Positions 11,993-22,545 of a stretch of DNA of 64,000 nt are shown here, in pieces (the first letter of the stretch is position 1; each line of letters begins with the position of its first letter). The DNA is taken from positions 76,385,546 to 76,449,545 of the forward strand of contig NC_069125.1 in the NCBI RefSeq assembly GCF_026914265.1. The letters are read 5' to 3'. The notes beneath the pieces were generated by a model, which was given only the letters and a program-made list of their open reading frames with translations, did no database searches and was not told the origin of the DNA. The position numbers were made by a program, and so were the translations under genes. Origin of the DNA: Mya arenaria (lineage: Eukaryota; Mollusca; Bivalvia; Myida; Myidae).

Positions 11993-12353
11993 TGTTTAAC
12001 CTGAAAAAAGCAAACATTTTCATTTGTAACCTTCATTAACTAGGTTCGTTATACAGGCTCGAATAATGCACTTGTGGAGTAAACTAAGTTGCCAGTCATT
12101 TTGAATTATCAGGCTGCCACTAAAAAGATGCTTTGCCAACAATCATTGTTTTATAACTCATAAAAATAAACTGGGTACTGAGAGAGGCTTGTATTCAAGT
12201 AGATGATTTTCAGGCTAGATGAGGTGAATGTCCAACCTGCATATAAGATGCCTCTATTATAGTGCTGCATTACAAGCCGTCCTTGACAATGATATGATAC
12301 CTGTAAATCCTTGCGTGGAAGAGCGGATCCCTGATATATAAAGAAGCTCTTCC

Positions 12354-12449
12354 TCAACGCTGGTGACCGACTGAGCCTCCGATGACGTCAATTTTTCTGT
12401 ACACAATCATACGTTTACCACACTCCTGGCACATAATGAACGCTCTGGC
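12354..12449 (-). CDS. Candidate terminal exon with CxxC motif
   Basis: After an acceptor-like TTTCAGCTTAG, a 32-codon frame reads ARAFIMCQECGKRMIVYRKI and on to GSVGHQR before TGA. The MCQECGK core looks like half of a zinc knuckle, like the neighbouring small gene on the same strand. It may be a terminal exon of a related small gene or an alternative exon of it. I cannot connect it in frame to the ATG at 11992. Nothing else is recognisable between 11,993 and 12,571. Confidence 0.25.
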   Translation of the reverse strand, partial: ARAFIMCQECGKRMIVYRKIDVIGGSVGHQR

Positions 12450-12571
12450 CTAAGCTGAAATAGCATTTAAAGATTATCATAAAATGTAAATGAAAAATAA
12501 AACTTGAATCTGTATTGTCCTTTATAGATAGTTGCACAAAAAGTTTATGTAGAATATCTTAAACCAGTCTA

Positions 12572-13253
12572 CAGCTAGAAGCGCTGGTCAGCTGTACCAC
12601 TAGTAGCAGTGCACTGGTCAGCTCTACCATTAGTAACAGAGCATTGGTCAGCTGTTCCACTAGTAACAAAGCACTTGTCAGCTGTACCATTAGAAGCAGT
12701 GCACTGGTCAGCTCTACCATTAGTAACAGAGCACTGGTCAGCTGTACCACTAGTAACAGAGCACTGGTCAGCTCTACCATTAGTAACAGAGCACTGGTCA
12801 GCTCTACCACTAGTAACAGAGCATTGGTCAACTGTACCATTAGTAACAGAGCACTGGTCAGCTGTACCACTAGAAGCAGTGCACTGGTCAGCTGTACCAT
12901 TAGTAACAGAGCACTGGTCAGCTGTACCACTAGTAACAGAGCACTGGTCAGCTGTACCACTAGTAGCAGTGCACTGGTCAGCTGTACCATTAGTAACAGA
13001 GCACTGGTCATCTCTACCACTAGTAACAGAGCACTGGTCAGCTGTACCACTAGTAACAGAGCACTTGTCAGCTGTACCATTAGTAGCAGTGCACTGGTCA
13101 GCTGTACCATTAGTAACAGAGCACTGGTCAGCTGTACCACTAGTAGCAGTGCACTGGTCAGCTGTACCATTAGTAACAGAGCACTGGTCAGCTCTTCCAC
13201 TAGTAATAAAACACTGGTCAGCTGTACCACTAGTAGCAGTGCACTGGTCAGTA
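12572..13253. repeat. 30-bp tandem array, about 23 copies
   Basis: The unit is 30 bp (TAGTAACAGAGCACTGGTCA then GCTGTACCAT). Variants CAGCTCTACC, AGAAGCAGTGC and TAGTAGCAGTGC recur in a partly alternating order, so 60-bp and larger sub-blocks exist. Because 30 is a multiple of three, long open frames (up to 249 codons) run through on both strands. These are a consequence of the repeat, with no gene-like features. Confidence 0.95.
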
Positions 13254-15640
13254 TGTCATGGTGGACAGTTATGATCATTAGATTCGTAGATAAGACGTCC
13301 GTTATCGGTCAGTTAAATTGGGATGTTAACAACAGAAAAGAGCCAGGCGGAAACGCCTTTATTTGTATTATTCGGGAACTTCGCGTGTCGTAACTTTGTG
13401 TTTTAGACATGTATACGTTGGTTGCGTGGTGTCAACTGTTAATCGCGTTTTTTTAAAAAAAAAAAAAACTTTCTCAGTTGAACACGGTCAAGTTTTCTTT
13501 CAATATTGACAAACAATAGCATCCTTAAACTTTAATCATTTAAATGGAACATCCTCTGATCACCTTTGTTTGTCGTACGTCGGTGTGTGCTGCATTCCTT
13601 CTACGTTGACCAAATTCTGACTGCGTCCTGTCAGATTTTGAGGACGTAGTGGGAACGTGGCCTAGTGTGATGGGGGCATTACATAGCCATGTAAGATTAA
13701 CGTTTAGAGTGCAGCACGAACTTTGTCGATTTTCATTACGCCTCGTGTAATGTTTATATTCACGCCTTTTGGAGCAGCAATATTCCGCGAGTTTGAGGGG
13801 GACAGGCAGTCTCGGGGGAAGGATGAAACTGGCAGAGTGTCGTGGGGCTGTGTTGGGCGCTGGGGATGGGGCAGAGAAACGATCCCATAACCCATGATTA
13901 CATGTAAGAGAGGTTGTGCTGTAAGCCTTTGAAAACGTGGTGAGAGTCTTTATATCTTTAAGGTTTACACAACAATTGTGCATGACTATTAATCTACTTT
14001 TGAAAGACCTACCCGATCCCGTACATTCACCTGCACCAGGTTAAGGAGTGTACATTGAATTGTAATGCAATAGTCTTGATTATTGTACATAGTAAAATTT
14101 CAAACCTGTTCTTTACCTGTGCCTTTAGAAACAAGACACCGTGCAGCTCGTGATCCGTCTGTCCTATTGTGCCATTTCATGTATCGTGACCGAATTCAAT
14201 GTCATGGGGAAATGCGTATACAAAATGTACCAAATCCGATATCTGAAACAGATACATTAAATTCATGACATTACATTTCCGTGCTTCAGTCTTTTTAGAT
14301 TATGAATTCGTTTCAAACATATTTAAAGCAAGCAGTCGGATAACAATTGTTTCTCTTTGTTACAGGTTGGCTCTGATTTGCAGCTCGTGGAAATCTGAAT
14401 AACTAAATTAATGCAATAATTGTCTTATCATTCTCCGAAAAGGTGAATCAAGTATAGTATTTATACTTGCATAAAAAATCGTTTTAATACAATAATAATT
14501 TATTACTTTTATTCAATTTCAATAAAACATGACCTTTGTTTTTTTTACAAATTATAAATGCACCCTTTTAGTTTTTATGATGTCTGTTCTTTTTTGTAAA
14601 AAACCACGTGTTTACCTGATTTGTTTGTCAAAATAGATGTTTAAGCTGTTTTGTAAACGTATGAAAAGAAATATAACACCCAATCTCTTGAATGCCTTAA
14701 TGTTTGAGAACAAAGCTGATGTGGGCCCAGAAGAGTCCTAGATTCTCACAGCAACCGCATTCATACATTATGAAAAACACAATCCCATGTGGCCACAGAC
14801 ACGCATCTCACTGCGTGGGAGTCGTCACCCTCGACAGGCTCGCTACTCCCTCCTACACTCGTACAATTATATTTGCGATTAGGGATTGAATATGGGAAAA
14901 ACATCAAATTCACCATTCAGTCTATTGAAAAATAGTTTGCATAACAATTGCTCGCAAAAATATATATATATAGTTGAATCGATTAAGAAAATGAGAAAAC
15001 TACAAAATAGCCCAATAGTTAATTGTAAATTGATCCCGCTATTGTTCTCCAGTAGTGTAGAAGCTGTTCAAGTACTGCTTATATAGTGTAATTATATTAC
15101 CGACGAAAGTAGGTAGACTTAATTATTATGTAAATCAACTGTTTCGAAATCGTTTAAGACACAAAAGGTTTTTCCTAAAGTAACTCCGCTACATTGGAAC
15201 GGAGACAATGTCTATAGGTAGTCAACCCAGCCAATCCTCCCGTTCCATAATTTATTATTCGAGATTTAATCATGGTCATATGCGGGATTGCTATTTAAAG
15301 GCACATAGAATGCTTATATGTAGCGTATCTGATACATTATTTCAACTGAATTCTATCATTTTAACTTAAGAGAGGTGTTGCAATGTAAAGCTTTGAATGA
15401 ATAGATGAATCATGTTCATATTTGAGTTTAAGCTGGTTACTATTTACTTGAACTCGAAAACAGTTTGATTTGTTTTTAGCGATTCGTTATCTGCTTACTA
15501 TATTGTGTTTGCGTGAAAAAGTTTCTCGTATTAACTGAAAACTGATTTAATCCTATCAATATATCGGGAAGGTCAGGGTTTTGATCGATTGGTCTTTAAG
15601 TTTAAAATTTCAATTTACAAAAAGAACTATTCATTATACA
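13254..15640. other. Spacer upstream of the P450 gene
   Basis: No gene recognised. A minus-strand frame of 147 codons (13540-13983) is basic and Ser/Thr/Pro-rich without family resemblance or splice context, and I do not call it. The GC content rises at 13,550-13,880. An acceptor-like TATACAG ends at 15640, just before the first P450 coding exon, so a noncoding 5' exon may lie in this stretch. Confidence 0.4.
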
Positions 15641-15653
15641 GGTGACTGTTGAA

Positions 15654-16235
15654 ATGAGCTTTGGCTATCGGATATTAAAGTCTTTCTCAAGGACAACTGG
15701 AAGAAACCGTTCCGGAAATGACGTCAAGCAGGCGGTAAACGCTGGCGTCTGCACATTGCCGCCGTCGCGCCTGCACGAGTACAACGGCAGCAATGATGGC
15801 CGACTCCGCATGCATCCCGTGCCGCTGAGCGCTTCTTCCCGGGGCACGCTGCACATTTATTTCAGTAATTTACACCTCCGCGACGGCGCATTGAGTTACG
15901 TAAAGCTACCGTTTGTGAATAGAAAATTTGTGGTTCTGAATTCTGCGGAGCTTGCTAGGACCGTGTTGTCTATGAGGAGTACAGACGGGCGGCTGGGCCT
16001 GTTCCTGCAGGATCACGTGCTAGAGAATAAGGGTTTCTCTTTCCAGGACCTCGGTGAACGCGAGGATCGACACAAGCGCTTTTTGAAAACCTTTCTTTGC
16101 CAACGTGCGAAAAGTTTAGAGATGTTTCTGAAAGAAGAAACAGGGAAAATATCTGAGCAAGTCTGCCAAACACATATTGACTGTAATTTCGATGTGCAAC
16201 TACAGCAAATTCTGTGTGCAGTATTTTCAAAACTG
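15654..16235 (+). CDS. P450 alternative first coding exon A
   Basis: 194 codons from the ATG at 15654 to a GTAAGT donor, ending in phase 0. It corresponds to the P450 N-terminal half: KFVVLNSAELARTVL matches the beta-1/B-helix region and FSFQDLGERE the C-helix start, and it ends QQILCAVFSKL, where many P450s read CAVVFGKR. It lacks the PPGP hinge and a clear hydrophobic anchor. An acceptor-like TATACAG ends 13 bases before the ATG, so transcription may start in an upstream noncoding exon. It could instead be the relic of a tandem gene copy whose other exons are gone, but it has no internal damage. Confidence 0.75.
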
Positions 16236-19200
16236 GTAAGTGATGCTTTCTTTTTCTTTCTTTTTTAAATATTGATCTAAAACTTTTTTATAAACGACAA
16301 AATAGCTGTGAGCGAGCGAGTGTGAGTGAGTGAGTGAGTGAGTGAGTGATAATGATTCATCAATGATGCTAATGCGTTTCCTCAAGTTAATACATGAATA
16401 TAGATGCTTCGCATACAAATGCTTAAATATCTGATGAAGCTGTTATTATTATATGATAGCAGTTGATACATGATGACAACAAAGAGTCAGACTAATCATT
16501 TAAACAACTAGAAAAAACAAACTGTTTTTCTTCTCATACGACTATATTTTCATGCTACGCAATTTAAGATGTGTTTTTGCTAAAACAGTATCGTCATTAA
16601 ACGAAACAACTGGTTACATACTGCGTATCTGGGTGACATTTATGGTTAAAGTGGCTGACGGTTTTCCACAACAAGGTTTTAAAACGTAAATCGTAGTTTT
16701 CGACTATTCATTCCACGCATTTCACCACTCCACGCATTTCACCACTCAACCGTGATTTAATTTATTAAATTCATATGAATGGAATATTTCTTCATTTACT
16801 CATAGTTCTATTTTTATTTGTCGGGCGTATAAATATTGTTCGATTATTTGGTCACCCATTCAGCCAAGATAGTACAGAAAACAGGCAGGGCTGTTAATAG
16901 ATAATCACCCACTTTCAAGATCAAAACATTCGTGCAATTTTATCATTATTTGGTATCCAGGGACATAGTACTTAAGAGAGAATTGTTTAATGACGCGCAG
17001 CGAACTTAAACAGTGGCAGTAGCGTCATTCCTCTCGCGATTATCTGGGACGGTCGTGCATAAATAAATACACCGAAAACAAACAGCTTCATATATTGCCT
17101 GGTGGCTCAACAATAACATGGCTACATTATTTAATATTGTTCAAAGTTCGTATGAAGTAATGTTTAAATACCGCGGCAGGGCTGTTTTATGGATGTACAG
17201 TGGCGGGAGGTCAGCGAGTGCTCTCCCCGGGCCGCGGGGACTCCCTTTCCTTGGTTCATTGCTGGACGTGGACACGTCGAGGTTTCACCACGTGTGTTCA
17301 CGGTGGAGTAGGCATTACGGGAAGATATTCCAGTTCCGGTTGGCTGGGCAGTCCGTGGTGGTGGTGACGGACGCTGGGCTGCTACGCCGGCTGTTCGCCA
17401 CCGGTCAAATAAGCCATCACACCAACGACAGGGCTGACAATGTCACTAAACATGTCTTCTACGGAAGAAAACACATCGGCTTTGCGGACTTAGGCGAACG
17501 AACTAATGAACTTAGGTCCATTTTACGAAGAAAAGTGCTAAATCGATTAATGTGTGATAGAAACTTTGAAAATACATGCTTTTCAATCATAGACAAATTG
17601 GCTCACGGACTAAATCACGAAAGTGTGAACCCAGATACATTGATCAAAGACGTTATACAAGAGTTGAACTCCTTTGTGGTAGGTGCCATACAAATTGCAA
17701 ATGGTCATTTTGGAAATGGCAATTAACCGTACCAGAAAATAATTGATTTTGATTCATGGCATGATTAGCTATCGTCAATATTTTCTATATTTCGGTATCG
17801 GTGTGAAGTATCGGCATATTCTTTTGTGCTTGTGTTTCACAGATTAACAATAATGAAAGGTCACTAATTAGTACACTTCGTTATTATTGTACACTTAAGT
17901 GTGTTGCACAAGACTGTCTTGTATTATATCTCAGTTGCCCTTGGCTATAGTCAACAACTCATTAATATTTCAAACATGCTCATCAAAACAATAGTACAAA
18001 CAGCTAGAGCTCTATAATTTTATTTTCTCTTCACCAGCTTATCGGTGAGGCGCTTCCGGCGGACGACCCGGACAAAGATGCGTTGTGGGAGTTCATCGAG
18101 CGTCTGTATGATCTCCTCCAGCCGGCCGTGGACGTGCCTCTGCGGATGTTTCCCTGGCTCCGTTTTCTGCCCTTTAAACACGGCCGCCTTTTCCGTGCCG
18201 CAATTGAGTCTCGCGACCGGGTTTCCCGTAAATACTTCGATACGCAAAAGGTGGGTAGGATGATTAGGATGTTTAATTCATTCGAAAGAAAATCAAAATC
18301 ATAAAAAGTAAATGATTTTTATGACCAAATCAAGCAAAAAATATAACTAGTGTTTTGTTTTGAAACGTGCTCTTACTTGCGATTATATCTATAACTACTA
18401 TATACAGTACACTAAAAAGTAATCACTTTAAACCTCGGAAATTCATATACAATAATAACGTTTATATATATACATATTATATACTTGTACGTCGTGTTTA
18501 GATAAATGAGTCTTTGTTTTAAGGCTTCATACGAAGCGGGACGGGTTCGCGGCCTGGTGGACGTCTGCCTGCAGATCCAGGCAGAAGAGGGTACCACTTC
18601 CGGGGACCAAGCCTGGCTGTCGGACGACTACATCCGGGGACTCATGTTCGACACCGTACTTGCAGGTAAATGTTTTTAGTCATTCAATATGCATAAATGC
18701 ACGTGGTAGTCTAATGAAATAAATGTTTTTCTGTATATGTTTAAACTTAGTGCTATCTGCATGAATAAAGTTTAATAAGTTTTGTTTATTTTTCTCTACG
18801 AATCAGATCCGGTTAATTTATCTAAATAACCAATCGAATATTATCGATCCCGCCTTATTTAAACTTGTCTTTGTGCTTCAGGAATGTCCGAAATGATGAA
18901 AAGTATGCGAATGCTCATCCTTCTCATGTGTCATTACCCACACGTCCAGTCACGTGTTCACGCAGAAATCAATGACGTCATCGGAACTAGTGCAATGCCA
19001 TCATCCAATCATCGTATGGAAATGCCGTATACTCAAGCTGTATTACTAGAAATGCTTCGATATGTTAGTCAAACGCCTCTCGCCATTCCTCACAAGTGCA
19101 ATAAAGACGTGGTTCTGGATGGATTCGTCATAGAGAAAGATTCCGGGGTAAGATACAAGTATTTTCTTATGGTTTGAAGACGTTTTAGTGCATTTTTACG

Positions 19201-20266
19201 GTATTTAACGCCGAATGCTTGGCTTGCAAATGATAACGTTCATGTATTTATAAACGACATAATTATTGAATAGTTGTCAATCCGCGAACTGCTTTGACCA
19301 ATGCCTTAAGTTATTATGTTCCTTTTTAAGATTTTCCCAAACATCTTTGGTATTCACCATGACGAAGCTATCTGGGGCGACCCGTGGTGCTTCCGGCCCG
19401 AGCGCTTCCTCACACACGATGGCTACTCCCTCCTTCCTGAAGACCACAAACTCAGACAATCGTAAGTAACTTTAAATATTCACACGCTATTGATAGATAG
19501 ATACTTTTTATTTCTCCATAAATGAAGAAATTAACATATATACAGATGAATACAAAGAATATATACACACATCGATGATATGATATACACGAACATCAAA
19601 AGAACAGTATGATATTATATAGATGGACATTACGAACATTTAACATTTCGAGTAATCATTTACAAAAACAACATCTTCCATGGACATATAATTATGTATA
19701 GATAGTCAGATGTAGTCTTAATTGACAAATATATTCAGAGTTATCTACTCAAGATGTATTACAGACAATCTCTACTTGGCGCTTTCCACATGTGTAAAAT
19801 ACAAGTGAAGCACATTTGTCCAGATTAGTAATAGCCTAGCAAATATCATAAAGTAAACACTAAGTTTGCCTTAATCAAAACGAAAATTAAGACAGTTTAT
19901 AGTGAAAACTGTTATTGAAGCTATTTAGTGAGTCGTAAGCTTGACATAACGAGATCACGAGGTTGAACTTGAAAGTGTGCATTTGTACCATTAATCACTT
20001 ACATATGTTAATTTATTTATTTCAGTCTCATTCCATTTTCCGTCGGGAGACGGCGATGTCCGGGGGAGGATTTTGCCATGACAAGACTTTTTCTGGTGCT
20101 TACTTCCTTGATACAGAAGCTTCACTTCCTGCCGCCGAGCAGCGGCGAGCTACCGTCCGCTGACCCGCGCCTCTACAACAACCAGTACCCTCTCTACCTT
20201 CCTGTCTTCACTTGCAAGGCTGTCCGGCGGCCGGTCATGGACGCCCAGACAGAGAGCCAGTCATGA
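15654..20266 (+). CDS. Cytochrome P450, clan-2-like, alternative first exons
   Basis: A heme-thiolate monooxygenase, probably membrane-bound. The exons are alternative A 15654-16235 or B 17118-17678, then shared 18038-18250, 18524-18665, 18882-19147, 19331-19461 and 20026-20266. All borders are GT..AG and all phases agree. The A form gives 524 residues and the B form 517, both normal for P450s. Shared motifs are the K-helix ExxR (LEMLR), PERF (CFRPERFL) and the heme loop FSVGRRRCPGE with its cysteine ligand. The spacing and the wording around IPHKC and NIFGIHHDE fit clan 2 (CYP1/2/17-like). The I-helix AG segment reads LAGMSEMMKS and lacks the usual acid-Thr pair. The C-helix Trp is absent in both first exons. 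A poly(A) signal AATAAA is at 20649. The substrate cannot be told from the sequence. Confidence 0.88.
16311..16349. repeat. (GTGA)n microsatellite
   Basis: GAGC then GTGA/GAGT repeats directly in the intron after P450 exon A. Simple repeat. Confidence 0.9.
17057..17069 (+). promoter_or_regulatory. TATA-like element before P450 exon B
   Basis: GCATAAATAAATA about 50 bp upstream of the exon B ATG, at a plausible distance for a core promoter with a short 5' UTR. AT-rich words like this are common in this DNA, so support is weak. Confidence 0.25.
17118..17678 (+). CDS. P450 alternative first coding exon B
   Basis: 187 codons from an ATG in good context (AACATGG) to a GTAGGT donor, phase 0. It carries the hinge LPGPRGLPFLGSLLD, HYGKIFQFRL, VVVVTDAGLLRRLF and FADLGERTNE, so it is the P450 N-terminal half. 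The first 35 residues (FKYRGRAVLWMY) are basic and only mildly hydrophobic, unlike a standard microsomal anchor. It is homologous to exon A but clearly diverged, so the duplication is old. A TATA-like element lies about 50 bp upstream of the ATG, which suggests its own promoter. Confidence 0.85.
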
Positions 20267-22545
20267 CCTCCGCCGACGTACTTGCCGACAAAACTATCAT
20301 CGCACATCCAATGTTTTTGACACGTCGACAGAAACATTCATTAACTATTCATAAAAATTCATGAACAACTGGCTTTTGCTTGTTGGATTATTTATTTATA
20401 TTTATTGACACTTTCAGTGTTGACATTGTACAAAATAATACATGGCTAAATCTTGCAGACATTTCGCTTTCCTTCTACCTGCAAGCTTTAAAAGCATGTA
20501 ATAAAAGGGATAATTGGAAAAGTTAAGGAACAGTCCGAGAGGAGCATATGTGAGTACGTGAAAATAGAATGTACGGTTTGCTTCTCGGGTGTTTTCTGCC
20601 TCCAAGGACCACACAACCGCAACACAATTACGCATGTAGAATATCTGCAATAAATGTTGGAAAACATATCTGTCTTAAAGTTTCTGTTATACTTCAATGA
20701 GGAAGATTTTTGGGGATTCGAACCATCTTTTCATTATAATCAGTCATTTTCGCTCGAATTACTGATCTAATGCCCTCCTTCCTTCGTTACTTACCAACGC
20801 ACATGGTTACGATTATAGTTTCCGTAAATATCCGAAGAGAGGGTACGGGGTACCCGACCCGAGCGCACGATATATTGTTTTTCCATAACTGAAAAACTAA
20901 CGATATAAACAAAGGATATAATTTAATTCCAACCAAACCTGAAAATCATTGAATTATTTGACTTACAAGACTATAAAATAAAAAAATATAGATTATATTA
21001 TCGAAATGACAAAACAATGAGGGATTTATCAACATTGAACGAAGAAAATAGTCATCAGCTACAAACTCTTATAAAAAGAGAAATATTTTACAGTTCTATC
21101 CACACCCTATCATGCTTTAATCACTACATTATAGGTATACTTCCGACAACATAAAATATTGTCGCAAATGGTTGTACAGAATATATTTGGTGTTCATTGC
21201 CGTATCCAAACTGCTGATTCCTTAGAAAGGTTTTTAGTTTTAAATTCTATTTGAATTTTGATATCGGACATTTTTCGGCATTAGCTTTTAACTTTGTTGG
21301 AATATGATAATAAAGCTGCCAATGAATTGAAACGTTATATGAACGTTTCCACAATGGAAATCATGGGACTACCTTAAGCAAATCATATGACAAGTGACAA
21401 TAACAACATACTGACAAGCACATGCTGGTTTCTATATTGATGCAGGGTATTAATTCTGCTCTCAATTTACAAACAGAAGCCAATATATAGCTTTTAACTA
21501 CATTTACAGCCTCTTAAAACGGCCTATAATATCACACAAATACTAAAGTAAAATTTCAGTCTAAGTCTTTACCCATTTGACCAAATATGGTGCATGGTAT
21601 TACTTTTTTTAAATACTTTATGCTTATTGTGCTTAAACCTTTTAATATAGAATGTGTTGATATAAACCTTTGTTAATATTTCAACAAAAACTCATTCTAG
21701 AGCAAAAAAAAGTATTGGAGTCATTGCTTAAAAGCAATGAGTTGTACTCATTTACATTCTTTCTGAAGAAAACATATTTTTGGATGGATTCTTGACCAAT
21801 ATCATCATCACATTGTATTAGAGATTGCGCTTTTAGATGTGGTCAAATGAGTTAAGATTGATATTTGACGTCAGTATTTCTATGAGGGACCAGTAGTACA
21901 AGGACATCGTTTGAAACAATGTATGCGCCCGACAGGGTACACTGCGCCCGACAGGATACACATGCGGAAAAGAATTGAAAAATATAACCTTTTCAATTAT
22001 ATTTGTTTTGCTCAAGACCACATAATAAGTTTAAGAAAGGGCAATGGGCAATTGTTGATAAAATGCCAAAATCAAAGTTAAGTTTCCATACACTGAACTT
22101 ATACTCAATCAGAGAATTCCGTATATGAAGTATAAGGTCAATATTTCAAATACTTTTGGAGTTATACTCCGAACAAGAATTAAGTATTAAAATGAAAAAG
22201 TTGAGTTATGGTTCACGTGCACTGCACTTCTCATTAAAACGATCTATCTGTATATGAAGTTTAAAATCAATACCTCAAAGATGTCCTAGTAATGTCCCGG
22301 GCAAAATTTAGATATAACAAGAACATATTATTAAAGGGAAACAATTCAGTAAAGGGTGTGACGGATCGGACCGTCGGGCAAACGGGCGACTAAATGTTCT
22401 CCATTCGGGGAATTGAGATTGTATTGAGTTTGTAGACTAGTTGTATATTAGTGCGATAACATTTTGTAGAACTGAGAGAGTGTTTATGATTGTAAGCTAT
22501 GACAACATTTACAATAAAACTGTTGAAATCAGCAAACCCAATGCG
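20267..22545. other. P450 3' flank; no further gene recognised
   Basis: The first ~390 bases probably include the P450 3' UTR, with AATAAA at 20649-20654. The rest is AT-rich with short open frames only and no splice-supported coding stretch. The next gene ends, on the opposite strand, at 22546, so the P450 and the membrane-protein gene converge here. Confidence 0.5.

Noticed and set aside
12559-13393. Open frames of 221-249 codons on both strands over the 30-bp array
   Set aside because: The unit is divisible by three, so any open frame is propagated. There is no start context, splice sites or homology.
13540-13983. 147-codon minus-strand frame
   Set aside because: No recognisable motif, no splice context, biased basic/Ser composition.
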